The translations under genes and the position numbers were made by a program. Below, piece by piece: positions 24,078 through 37,300 of a stretch of DNA of 64,000 nucleotides. The stretch is from Anaeramoeba flamelloides (taxonomy: Eukaryota; Metamonada; Anaeramoebidae): the NCBI GenBank assembly GCA_027625915.1, contig JANTQA010000060.1, positions 6,138,001 through 6,202,000 of the forward strand, given 5' to 3'. Position 1 is the stretch's first letter. The number at the start of each line of letters is the position of its first letter. The notes beneath the pieces are model-generated. The model was not told the origin of the DNA, did no database searches, and saw nothing but the letters and a program-made list of their open reading frames with translations.

Positions 24078-26015
24078 TTTACAATAAATTGTGAATCAAC
24101 AAATACCAAAAGTCAAGATTCAAATAATAAAAAATCAAAAATCCTTAATGTTTTCCTATTATCTTTGTAAAAAATAATTTAAAGATAGTTGGGGAGATAA
24201 AAAAATTCCTAAAAAAATCACTATCTCTTTTAACTATAAAATCATTTAACTATAAACTTTTCTAAATTATTTACCATTACATTTTTTTTATAATTTTGAA
24301 AATTAAATATTTACTACAGATTTAGAATTGATCTATTTAAGAAAAGTTCCACCAACAATTCATAAAATCGGCCTGAGATAAAAAAAATAAAATTATCTTG
24401 GTTAATAATTTACAAAGAATTTATTTGAAATAAGTCATCCTTTCAATATGAAAAATCTTATTTAAATGATAAATTTTCAAGTTAGCACCTTTAATAACCC
24501 TTTTCATTTAATTTTAAACCCAGATTTAAGTTATAAAACAAATTTTAAAAAATCTCGGTATATTATTCTTTACACAAGAAACAGAAAAAAAATAAAACAA
24601 TAATTACCTATTTTTTTTTCACTTAAATATATTTTCAAAAGGTATAGATTATAATATTATATCTATATTTATTTATTATTATTAATATATTTAATATTAC
24701 ATATTAATATCTCGGGCAAACTTCGAGACCTATATAAAGTTGGATTTCAGAATTTAAAAAAACGACAATATACTCAAAAATTTATTAAATTATAATTTCA
24801 AATACTAATAAAATCCTTTTCAAACAAAAGAACACATCTCTCGAACGACCAATACCATTGAATTTTATTATTAATAACATAACCACACATTGGTGATTTT
24901 ATTATTATTTTTTTATTCATTTATTCATTATTAATTTTTTTTTTTTTTACATTTATCGTATATTGAAAAGTTGGAAAATGAAAAAAACAATATAAGAATA
25001 AACCAATCTGGAAATAATATGCCATTATAAAAATAGAAACTGTTGAAGTTTAATTTTGAATGAGCTAGTTATATGGATTAAAAAAGACCATTATTGAATT
25101 GATACATGGAACAAAGAAAAAACAAAATTTTGAAAAAAATAATTCACACAAAATACCATATGAATTGCATCTTTATATTGAAAACAAGGCTTTATAGAAA
25201 AATAATTTGAAGTAAAAAGAGCCATCATAAAAATGGAAACAACTTTTCCTAATTAGCCCTTTTCGCGATTTTATTGACTTTATTATTTTTTTTCTTTATA
25301 ATTTACAAAACAAGATTTCTAATTTCAAATAAAAGGACACATCTATTTTTAAAATATTTACTATTAATTTTTATCATTTTTTAATGAGTTTTAGAGATTT
25401 ATTTGAGCATTTGTTATTTATTTTATGTTTTAATGAGTTTATTAGATTTTAGAATGATAATACAATTAATTTGTTCCAATTATGAATTATTCTTTAAATT
25501 AGATGCACCCTTTTATTTGAAAAAGAGTTTATATTAACGAAAGGACGAAGGTAAATAAAAAAAGAGAAAACTCAGAAAAGTGATTACAATAATAAAATCC
25601 ACACAAAAATGTGAAATAATGCTAATTATTTTTAATATATTCCCAAAATGATTGTTTCTTTTAGGTAAACCCCCAAAAAAATAGATAAAAGACCAAACAA
25701 TTTTAATAAAAATACCACCCAAAACAGTTTTTTAAATCATTATCATATAATTTATAACAGAAAGAAACACACCTTTAATTTGATTATTTGCTAATTAATA
25801 ATTGATAACTCTATCTGAATTATTTCAACCAATTAGTAATAATAAAGAATTTTAAATATCCATATGTTTATTTACTATACTTTTCATTTTTTTTAAAGAT
25901 ATCCAAACATATCTAATAAATTAAAACCAATAATTCTAATAAAAAAAAATCATCAAAGATTCTAAAATAACTGGTTTTCATAAAAAAGTTTATAATTTAT
26001 ACTATTGGTGTTTGA

Positions 26016-26217
26016 TACAGTCAGTTTCACTTTTCAGGCACAAACTTTTAACGCAATTTAAGGCACAAAAAAATCTCAAATTAAGGCACAAAATTTGTAA
26101 TTTTTTTTTTTTACAATTTATTTTACTAGAATCCGAATTTTGTGCTTTAATTTGAGATTTTTTTTTGTACCTTAAATTTCGTTGAAAGTTTGTGCCTTAA
26201 AAGTGAAACTGGCTGTA
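26016..26217. mobile_element. Hairpin MITE, family M1, copy 5
   Basis: 202 bp; ends TACAGTCAGTTTCAC and, inverted, TACAGCCAGTTTCAC. The arms are very alike and the GGCACAAA motifs are well kept. Followed at once by R2 copy 3. Confidence 0.8.
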
Positions 26218-26224
26218 AAGAAAA

Positions 26225-26640
26225 TTAACATAATCTTTTAAATTTCAAACAAATAAAAAATTATTTTTTTCTGATCTTTAAGGATCCAATATATGATTTG
26301 TTTTTAAGACTTTTTTATATAAGATTAAATTTTAAATTCTTATTAATCACCAAAACTCTCAGAAATTACTAAAAGCCAGATTTCATCGGAATACAATTAT
26401 TTTTACATTTTTTTATTTCAGATCCAAAAATCAAAACCAAGAAGGATAAGATCTTTTAACTCAAAATTAATTGGGGGGGAATAAACTTTTTTAAATAATG
26501 ATAACCCATTTCTTTATAGTTAATAAATGGGAAATATTATTAGGGTTTATTACATACTTGTGTTAAGAATTATTCTATCACCTTTTGTAACAAAAAAAAT
26601 AAATCAGAGTTTGTAGTCCCTTAAGAAAGATAAATATATT
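26225..26640 (+). repeat. Dispersed repeat R2, copy 3
   Basis: Block order as in 9430-9890: TTTTAAATTTCAAA, GATCCAATATATGATTTG, AAATTACTAAAAGCCAGAT, GATCTTTTAACTCAAAATT. It ends near GTAGTCCCTTAAG, another TTAA-type border. Non-coding. Confidence 0.5.
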
Positions 26641-27646
26641 CAAAATTCGAAAAGATTTTGTTTATAATTCCCATATACGAATACACGCATCCTCACAAAC
26701 TAATCAGGTGATTCAATTATTTCAAATCCACCTTTTCTACATTTTAAGCAGTTCTTCTAATTTGAAACCTTTATAGTTCATTTTGAAGAAATCTTCAAAA
26801 AAAAAATAAAATTAGAATTGTTTTTCTATTGGGATGAAAAATATTTGTAAAGTAGTGAAAACAATTCCTTACATGAAAAAAATCTCAGACAAGATTGTAT
26901 AATTGTTAATATTCAGGAAAATGATGAGTAATTTCTTTTATTTAATAACGCATTCCTTTTTTTCGGAACTAAACTTTAAAAATGATAACTCATATACTAT
27001 TTAGAACGATGGTTAATCAAATTACACTTGTTCAAAATACCTCCCAACCAATCAAAAAACAAGAATAAAAATTTCCATTTTCCAAATCCTTGTAAACAGC
27101 CTATAAACCGCTATTTTTTTTAAAAAAAGTAGATCTACTTATACTATCAAACAAAAACTAGAGTATTCTATAGTCACCCCACTTGAGATGAATTTTAGGT
27201 AGGTTTATTACTAGACTTATAAAATATTTGGCTATTTATAAAAAGAATTTGATTTAAAATAAAATAAATTACCCATCACTTTTGCTAATATTCACAATTA
27301 AAAATCATGCCAGATATTATTTTAGTGTCGTCTATTTTAATCACTACTTTATACAAATAATTTTGGATTTAAAGGAAAGCTTTTAGTAAGATTTCTTCAA
27401 AATCGAGAAGAAATAGAATACTTTCTAAGACCCTCTTCACATATACAAAATGTAAATTTGAATTTAATGAAGATCCTTAAAAAGAAAAAGTCTAATTAAC
27501 AATAGTAGAGAAAAAGGAAAATAGCAAAAAAAGTTCACTACTCGGATTTTTGATATGAAGCCTAATTAAAACTAACATTGAACTTTTTTTCCCAATGTTA
27601 ACTAATAGCTGAACTGTTATGTGATACAATTTTAGATGATTTTCAT

Positions 27647-28122
27647 TACTGTAGTCAAAATAAAGTGTACAAAAAAATTTAATCTGTGTTTCAAAATAAA
27701 AAGCGTGTGTTTTTGTTATAGAAGACCTTTATATCAACCGATCAAAGAAACCAATAATAAACCCTAAATAAATATGGTAGTAGTTTCTTAAAGTTCTATT
27801 ATTTCAAAAGAAATTCTAAAAATTCTGGATCAAAATAGAAAATTTATCTCAAAAAATAGAGTGAATTTTTTTGATAAAATTAATCAAAAAAACAAAAATT
27901 TTCAAAAAAATAGAGAATATTATGGAAAATTTTCAATTAATTGCCTTCATAATTTGATTTTACTTAAAATATCCAGACACTTACCTTCGGAATTGATTCG
28001 AACTTAGGTATAATATTTTGTAGATTGGATGTTGCCTTGGAGTAAGAGGATAAAAATAAGCACGTATTATATTTCGAAACACGGATTATAGTTGTTGGGC
28101 AAGTTATATTTTGAGAACTGTA
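27647..28122 (-). mobile_element. Tc1/mariner-like MITE, family M2, copy 2
   Basis: 476 bp, reverse orientation to 10231-10713, ends TACTGTAGTCAAAATAA and, inverted, TACAGTTCTCAAAATA. Shared interior: AAAGCGTG, GAAACCAATA, TTAAAGTTCTATTATTT, ATCCGTGTTTC. The 77-codon open frame on it (27964-28197) is not supported as a gene. It ends about 400 bp before the G-beta start. Confidence 0.7.
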
Positions 28123-28525
28123 ATTTAATATGAAAAAATCCCTTTTATTTAGAATTCTTCGTTCCTCCAAGGTAATGAATAAAAATGTACCGAGCAAATA
28201 AATTGAAAATAAAAAATGGAATCCATCTCTGGGAAAACTAGATTCTATAGTAAACGTAAAATAAGGAAAATTAAGTGAAAATTTATTCGCCTTATTATTA
28301 CATAAACCAAAATAAATTTTACTCTTTTTTTGAAAGTTAAAAGATAAATAAAAGATTTATAATTAGGACTAATAGTCTAAATTAATACCTTTTTTTGATA
28401 AACTTACCATTCCTTTTCACAACAAAAAGTGAAATTTTGGTCTTTCATTTTCATTTTTATTACTTAATTTCTAAAAATAATTTTTTAGGTTTTCTCCATT
28501 TTTTCATTTAAATAAACCAATTTGT

Positions 28526-31500
28526 ATGAGTATTGAAGACCGTATCTCAACTGTTAAAGAAGAAATTAAACAACTCAAAAACGAGATCAATCTTAAAAAG
28601 AGCAATCTTTCAGAGTCTTCATGTAAAATTTAAATTTTTTTTTTTCATAATTCTTTTTTTTTTAAAAGAACCAAAACAAAACTCATTAATAGAACAGCAA
28701 AAAAAAGAAAAAAAGGAAAAGGAAAGAAAGCTCAAGATCGGAACAAAAAGAAAAAGAAATAGAAAAAGAAATACAAAAACAAAAACAAAAAGATTCAGAA
28801 TAATAAATAAAAATTTTATTAGGAACAACCTATTAAAAACTCTTTTATCTTTACAATTCTTTTAACCATACTGATATTAAAACGCCTTTAGTACGAACTC
28901 TTGCTTCTGATATACCACCATTAGAGACCTCTGAACTTGTAGTAAGAGTTCATTTAACAGGGCATTTAGGGAAGGTGTATGGTGTTCATTGGGCCGAGGA
29001 TTCGAACCATATTGTTTCAGCTTCTCAAGACGGAAAAGTTATTGTTTGGGATTCACAAGCCCAGTGTAAAGTTTGTGTTCCTTACTACCAATTTTTTTTT
29101 ATTATTTTTTTGGTTTTTATTTATCCAAAAATCTTTGAGAATTTTTTTTGAATCAATTCCCTTTCAAATTTGTGTTGGTTGTTTCTTTACTCTGACGAAT
29201 AACTAATTTTTTTTTTTTTGGATATTTTCTTTAGATTCATGCCATTCGATTAAGATCAAATTGGGTTATGGACTGTGCTTTTTCACCTTCAATGAATTTA
29301 GTAGCTTGTGGTGGTTTAGATAATCTTTGTACAATTTATGATTTGAGTCAAGAAGAGGAAGGAAGGATTAAGTTTGTTTTTCTTCAAAAAAAAAAAGATC
29401 TTGTTCTTTTTTTTTTTTCTTTTTTTTTCCATTTTTTAATTTTTTTCTTTACAAACAGCCCTTTTGAGTGTATGGTTTGTGAATTTTTAATGTTTTATAA
29501 ATAAAATTGTGATTGTTTTCATTTAAAACAATACTTTTTCCAGTTAAAGTATCAAGGACCAGGAAACTTGAACTATTTTTGGTCTGTTTAGTAGCATTCT
29601 ATTGTATTCTAAAAAGGAAAGGAAAGTGATTTGGGCAGAAATGTCAGTCGAGAAAATCAAAAAATACTTTATCAAATTCAAACAAACCCAACTATCTTCT
29701 CTAAGATTTATTAAAGAGAATTTATTTTCATTTAAAACATTGAATATATGATCAAGTTTCCTGACCCTTGGGGGTATACCAGAAAAGTACCAACGCTAAT
29801 CAAAAATCACAATATTTTTAAAAAAAAACATGAAAAATTTACAAATCATTTTTGAAAATGTGTTTCGGACCAAACAAACAACCTAAAAAAAAAATTTTTT
29901 TTTTACACAATTAAAATAACCAACCCTTCAACAGAACAAACAAGAAATTTACTTTTACTTTTGATAAAAAACAAAAGAATTTTATTTTCTTTTACTTCCT
30001 TTCGCAAAATTTTTTTCACTAATTTTTGATCTGAATTTTTTGTGTTTAGAAATTTGTTAGAATTGTTACAGCTTTGTGAAGCCAGTTTGGATTTTTTTCA
30101 ACAATATTAAGGCTGTGGATTTTTTTTTTTTAATTAATGTTTTTTATTATCAAATTGAGAAATTAATATTTTGTGTTTGGGCTTTTTTCGTTATTTTTGT
30201 CCTAAAAACAACTATCTGTTGCTTTAGTCAATGGAAAAGTATAACACGATCTATGTGACAAACTATTATTTTGATAAAAAAATCATTAAAGTTACATAGC
30301 CATCATGGATTATAAAAAAAGCTGACTTTTGATTTTCTTTAATCGAAATTTAGATTAATAAAATAATAAATTCTAGAAAACCTTACATTCTTTAGAGTAT
30401 ACCCCGATTCAAAATTCGCCTCTTTTTTTTCAATTTTATTTTAGAAAACTACATTAAGTTTAAAATGCTTTAAATGACTGTGCTTATTCGCTCTATGAAT
30501 TCGAAGACACGTATTTAGTCTCTTCAAAACCCACTCCTTAACAGATAAAGTGTTTTTTAAACACTCCGCCCTGAACAATAAACTCCAATTCAAACTTTTT
30601 GACACATTGAAATTTAATTTTTTTAAAAAAAAAAAATCTTATTAAATCAATTCCCGAAGAAATACCCAATTAAAACCACTAACTAATTGAAATCTTAAGA
30701 AATATTTATCATTTACATATACCCACGAAACAGAAAAATAAATAATTATCATTACTAATAAATAAATGCTGTGCCAAAAAGTTTGAATTGGAGTTTATTG
30801 TTCAGGGCGGAGTGTTTAAAAAACACTTTATCTGTCAAGGAGTGGATTTTGAAGAGACTAAATTTGTGTCTTCGAATTCAGAGAGTGTCTAGATACAGCC
30901 ACTGGAAAAATAAATTTCGGAGAGAGCATAACAAAAATAACTGTATTGGTAAAATATGTTGAAATTCTATTAACAATTATTTAACCGATCAAAGGTTAGA
31001 TAATATTTACTAATTTTAAAGGAGATTTTCTATTAAAAAAAACACAAATTGTCCCTAATATTAATTAATCGAAAAATTTTTCAATCGAACGAAAATTATT
31101 CTGCAATTGAAAAAACCAAATGTAAACAAAAAATGATAAAATGAAAAAAATGAAAAAATGATACAAAACACACAATTATTTGCAAATTCTAGGAAATTGT
31201 ATTTTTGTGATTCTTTTAGCTGTTTCAAAAATTTTGAATTTTAGTCTATATCACGTTCTAAGGAACTTTCACGACACCCGAAAAAAATACATACAATCTT
31301 AAATTTCATTCATAAAATATTATTACCTACCTATTTTTTTTTATTTTTTTTTACTTACTGACCGAAAGATAAGCAATTGCAAATATCAAAGTTTTTATTG
31401 AAAAGTAAAAAAAGATCAGAATCCACATTGAAATTCCTCCTTTTACACACACACACACACACAAATTCCACGAGAAAATATTTTCCTAAAAATCCACAAA

Positions 31501-34349
31501 ATTAAATGAAAAATAATCAACCAAGTTAATTACAAAATTTAAATAAATCAAATATATGTTTAATATTATATTAATTTAATGTAAATGAATTTGAGTTTCT
31601 CAATTTTTATTTGTTTTATTAAATCATTTATATAAATTCTTGAAAATGAAACTCGAAACCGAAAATTACAAATAATGACTTGAAGAAATGAATCGTAATA
31701 ATATGCTTTTCCTTGATTAAAATTTAATATTTTCCTTTTATTTTTGTTTATTTTTTGAAAATTAAAAAATTTTCTTTTGCTTTTGATTTATTTTTTGAAC
31801 ATATAAAATTTAATTTGAATGATTTGATTATAAAGTAATACTTTTGAAAATTAAGATTCAAAACCAAATTAAGCATTCCCAAAAAAAATTTTTCATATAA
31901 ATTAAAAATTAATTTTTTTTTTAAAAAAAAAAAAATACCTTAAAATTATAAAATTAATAAAAACAAAACAAATTAACATGGATCTTTGTTTTTATTGGAG
32001 TTTTTTTCTTGAAAAAACTTCAATTAAGGAAAAGGATTGCAAATTTCAAAAAACAATAAAATTTATATTTTCAAAAATATTTAAAGATGAAAGAATTACT
32101 TATTCTTAATCAGCATAATATTTTTCTTCATTTGTTAGCTTCATAACAAATAATCAATCAACCTGTTTTCTAAATTATATTTCAAATGAATTGTTTTTTT
32201 CATTTTAGGAATGAAGAAAACATAATTTATTTTATAGAAATAATGTATGATTTAAAATTGCCATAATTTATGAACAGAAAAAAAAAAAAAAAAATTTTTT
32301 TTATTTTTAAATAATCTGCCACCTAATATCACATTTTTTTACTACAAGGCATTGTTTGAAAATACATTCATACACTATTGGTTAAAATTTTAAGACTTCT
32401 CTCGTCGAAGCAACTCCATTAACCGTAAAATTTACCAATTTAGATCAAAAATTTTCTTTGAAAAAATTGACAATTCCGAAGTACAAAAGAACAACCGAAA
32501 AGAAAATTCATTACACCCATTTGTAATTTTTGATGAAATCCTGAAACTTGATTCATAATACTTGCAAAATTTTTGATTTTTTCTGATTTTTTCTGATTTC
32601 TACGATTTCCTCTATTCACTATTTTTTTTTTTTTAGTAATATTATTTTCACCAATTATTCATTTTTTGTTATTTTTTGATTCTGAAATAATTTTCAAAAA
32701 TTTATAAAAGTTGATAAAAGCCTCAACATTTTGGTCAAGATTTTAAATCAAAAAATAAACAAAAAAAAAAAAAATTCAAAAATAAACAAAAAACAAAATT
32801 ATTTTCTTAGATTTCCTATTAATATTTAAGAGTTTAAAATACAAACCATCAAAAATTTTCATATAAGAATAATATTAATTGTTAATTTTAATTTAATATT
32901 CAAAAAAAAAAAAAAAAGATAAAGAAAATTATTTTGAAGAAGAATATTTTTTCATTAGAAAAAAATCTTATTTTTATTCTATAAAATTATTGTTTAAATA
33001 TTTTAAAAAAAAATATTTTTATTAAAATTAGAAAATTTTTTTGATAAAATAATTCTAATTTTTCTTTAATTGATTCACTGATTTTATTACAAAATAAGGA
33101 AACTTCCGATTTTTTCTTAAAGGACAAATTAAAGTATTTAAAGAAAGTAAACACTGAAAAACCATTTTTTTCCGTTTATCCTTTCAATTTTGGGAGAATT
33201 TGTGTCCAATGGTCAAGACCACAAAAGCAAAAGGGTTCAATAATTATTGTACTGAAGTTATGATTGGTTTGGAATCCCAATTACTAATTGGGATTCAAAC
33301 ACTTAAAACCGAAGAAAAGGAGGTTACGAAGGAAGATTTGGAAACACAGTGTCTGTTAAAAAATATTAAAAAAAACTGGTCGCTGATGTTGGTATTGAAG
33401 AAATAATATGTGATGAAGACAAATCCATTCAAAAAACAATTTGGTCTTCGAGAGAGGGTTCAAATTTCAACCAGTGTTGGACATAAAGGTACTAAAATAA
33501 AAAAAATTAAAAAAATTTTGTTGAAAAAAAAAAAAATAAAGCAAGAGCACCACTTGCTACTTTAAATTGGAACTATCGGAAGTTAAATAAAAAAAAAATT
33601 CTGAGATTCACCCAACACTTGTAAAAGAATTAATGAACAGAATTCTTTTTACCAAGTTAACATATAATTTTTATCATTGAGCATCGTTTTTTTCTTTATC
33701 AATTTCTTCTTCCTTTTCTTTTTTTACGTTTTGTGGTCCCAATTAGTAATTGGAATTCCAAACCAATCATAACTTCAGTACAATAATTACTGAACCTCTT
33801 TGCTTTTGTGGTCTTTAATACAAAAAAAAATTCTTCAAAAGCAAACAATAAAAAATGTCGGTACACCCATACCGATTTAAATACTTTAATTCCCCCTTTA
33901 TTGAAAAAATAAATATAAAGTATTTTTAAACTTAAAAGGCAAGAAATAAAAAAAGAATAATAAGTTTTCTTGAAAAATAGTTTCAATTGTAAATAACTAT
34001 CATTATAAATTCAAAAAAATGTTTTCAATTTTCATTTTTTAATTTTAATCATTTTGAATAAAGAATTTTATTGGTTTAAATGCAAAGGCATATTTTTAAA
34101 AAATTATTTGGTATTCAAAATAGTCTTTTTCAATGAAATGCTTTGCAAAGTGGAGTTAGTAAATATATAAAAACTGAAATTAAACTAAAAATTTTATTAA
34201 ATTGTTTTGAATTTAGCATTATTAAAATTTAAGAAAAATAACATATTTTATATGATTTCAAAATCAAATGAAAAGATTTTTTTCCTTTTAAAAGACAATT
34301 AAATTATACTTTCTTTTTGAAAGAAATTAATAAAAATATTTCAATTATA

Positions 34350-34386
<37 letters not shown>

Positions 34387-37300
34387 TTTGTACAATTACC
34401 CAAGAATAAATGTAATAATAGTTTTTAAATAATAATTAATAAAGAAAAAAAGTGAGAAATGTATTATCAAAAATTTCTTTTTTTATAAAGTTATTTGCCT
34501 TTTACAACATTTTTCTTCTAATTTTTTTTATTTTTTTTCAATTCTTTTTTTTATGCAATAATTAATTTTTTTTTGACAAAATTAAAAAGTATTTATCGTG
34601 AATTAAGTTCACATACTGGATATGTGTCCTGTTGTAGATTTTTAGATGATCAGCAAATAGTTACTTCATCTGGTGATATGAGTTGTATTCTCTGGGACAT
34701 TGAATCTGGATCCAAAATAACAGAATTTGCAGATCATAATGGTGATGTTATGAGGTAATTTCCCATTTTGTTTTATATTTTTATATTTTTATTCTTATAA
34801 AACTTTATATTTAAATCATGTATTTTTAAAAAAAAAAAAATGAAAAACCTTAATTACATAATTTTGTTAAATTAAATGATTGATAAATGTTAAAGATTTG
34901 AAAAGAATTATTTCTTTCTCATAAACAAGTGAATTCTTTTTGATAAATGTTTTTTTTTCTACAAATATTGAAAAATAGTTTTTAGTGAATTCACAATAAA
35001 AATTTGTTTTTTTTTCATATAATTTTGAAAGAACATAATAAAAAATTTTTTTAAGTGTATCTCGATCCAAAAATTATCATAAAAAAGAATCAAAATTTCA
35101 GTTTGAATGCAATTTTTTTTTTCTTTTTTTTTCTGATTTACAGTTGATTAAAAAAGAATCATTTTTTTAAAAATTAAAACGGCAATTAGAATCTCAAATA
35201 AAATTCAATTAAAACTAAAGTTTCAAAATATTAAATTACTATTTTATTGAAAGGCAATCTGTAATTTTGATATATATATATATACATATATTTTTTTTGT
35301 GTTTCCAATTTCATAAAGATACCAAATGATAAAAATTACAAAAACTATATTAACCAGAAAATATAAACTATTTTCTAGCCAAAGGGTCCTAGTTGTAATG
35401 GGATAAATACATATGTTTAAAGGGTTTGCATGGATATTAGAAGAAAAAATTTATTTTGGGAAATTTTCAAAATTGAAATCATTTTTTCACATATTTGATC
35501 CTTTTTACTTTTTTTTTTTGCGATTTTTTTATTGATACATAATTGTTTTGTAATTTTTTTTTATTATTACAAGATCTATAGTCACTTGGTAAAAAGGTGT
35601 TATTCTAAGGTTATTGAAATAGTGAAAATGATTTTAGAAAAAACATATTGATTTCTATTGGGGTTTTATTTAGATCTTCAATTGGTGATCAAAATGAACA
35701 TTGATGTTTTTTCTCAATGGTTACCTAAGAATTTTTGTTTTTCAATTTTTAAGAAAATATATTAATTCATTAGATTTACTTAATACGTATACCAACTATT
35801 TCCCGAATGCGAATTATTCTACTTATTTCTTTTTTGTTCTTTAAATTAAAAATTATAAAAAATAACTGATATTTCTAAAATTTTTTTGGCTCTTTGACAG
35901 AAACAAAGTTTATAATAAATTACTGGACAAAATTAAAAAATACTCATTCAAAAAGACAAATTAGAAAATAAAATTATATACCCAAATATGATATGTCTTA
36001 ATATAAGGGGAGAATATATTTTTAAAGAATTTGTTTTAATGAATATAAACGTCTGAATTTGATTATAATATTGTTAAAATCAGCTCTTGATTCACTATTT
36101 TGGTTCAACAAAACCCCATAATCTTTTGCTAAAAATTGAAAAAAAATAAAAATATTTTCAACGTTTTATTTTTTTTTAGTTACTAAAATCAAAATCATTT
36201 AAAGATCAGTCAAAATTGGGTGCAAATCCCACTTGTTTTTTTCTAAAATTCGAACAAATAAAGAAAATGATTTTATATTTTTGTCAAAAATTGAAATTTC
36301 ATTTGAATTTTTTTCTTGAAAAAATACAACTCCTGTTTTTTTTCTGTACCTAGTGGAACACACTCCACCAAAACAAAACAATTTTAAAACCAAAATTTAA
36401 ATTAAACAAAGCTTTTTATTTGTTTTAACAATAAATTTCTCTTTTTTGTTATTTTCTTCAACCAAAAAAAGATAAAATCTAACCACTACCAATCATTCAC
36501 GTTACAAATGGTTTTATTTCTGACGTGTATTTGTAACTTTTAAAAACCCACTTGGTAATAAATATTTTCAAAAAGTCATTCTCATTAAGGAAAATGAGTA
36601 CCAAATCCCCGATGTCTATTAAAGATTTAATTTTTTATTGAAAATTTCACTTCAAAGAAAGCAATTAAATACTGTTTACTAGTCTTACTCTCAACTAAAT
36701 AATGTTTGAATGTTTAGAATTTGAAATTGAAATGGTTGTTTTCCAAAAAAATTATTATTCCAAAAAAAAAAAAAAATAAAATACCTTCTTATGTTTCGAA
36801 AAATTGTAGTATTTTAAGGCATTTCTTTTTTCAAAACAAATATATCCATTATAAATCTCTTATGATCAAAAAACGGACTATCTAAACTTTTTTATCCTTG
36901 TTAAATTCAAATTTCAATAAGTAACTCTTCATTCAATTCCAAATTAATAGATTTTTAACTATGTTTTCACAATAAGCAAAAAATGTTTCAGTTTATTATC
37001 TTTGAATTTTTTTTCTTTATTAGTTTCTTGATCAACAATTCCCATTCAATTTTTAATAATTCACATAAGGGCCAATATTATTTTTGGCGTAGATTACTGG
37101 AAATTAGAAAAAATAAAAAATACCTAAATTGTAGCGAAAGGCATATATTCCAATAATTTGAATTTTAAAAGTTAAAATAAAAAAACTTTTAATTAAAAAA
37201 GAAAATTATTCTATTTTATTTTTTTTTTTGATTTATTTTTATTTTATAATTCTTTCTTTTTGAAAAAATGAAATAAAAAAATACATCATTTTCTCCCATA

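Larger units (their letters stand above)
21856..28525. other. Intergenic region between cysteine-rich B and G-beta
   Basis: 6.7 kb without a supportable gene. Contains P3 copy 2 (from 22522), M1 copies 4 and 5, R2 copy 3 and M2 copy 2. The region 24080-25980 is AT-rich with no repeat I could match. 28200-28525 is the presumed G-beta upstream region. Confidence 0.65.
29372..34589 (+). other. Giant intron 3 of the G-beta gene (5218 bp)
   Basis: Donor GTTTGT, acceptor TTAAAAAG, phase 2. The content is AT-rich with (AC)n at 31445-31463, (TA)n at 34353-34382, a fold-back repeat at 30489-30887, an R3-family repeat around 30590-31020 and a transposase-like inverted-repeat fragment at 33200-33830. 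I see no complete gene inside. A missed exon is unlikely because flanking exons align contiguously with other G-beta proteins. Confidence 0.85.

Noticed and set aside
27964-28197. 77-codon open frame, minus strand
   Set aside because: Lies within an M2 element and has no counterpart frame in the other M2 copy.
30771-30962. 63-codon open frame in G-beta intron 3
   Set aside because: It spans one fold-back arm in a frame not shared with the other arm; the more protein-like frame of the arm is a different one.
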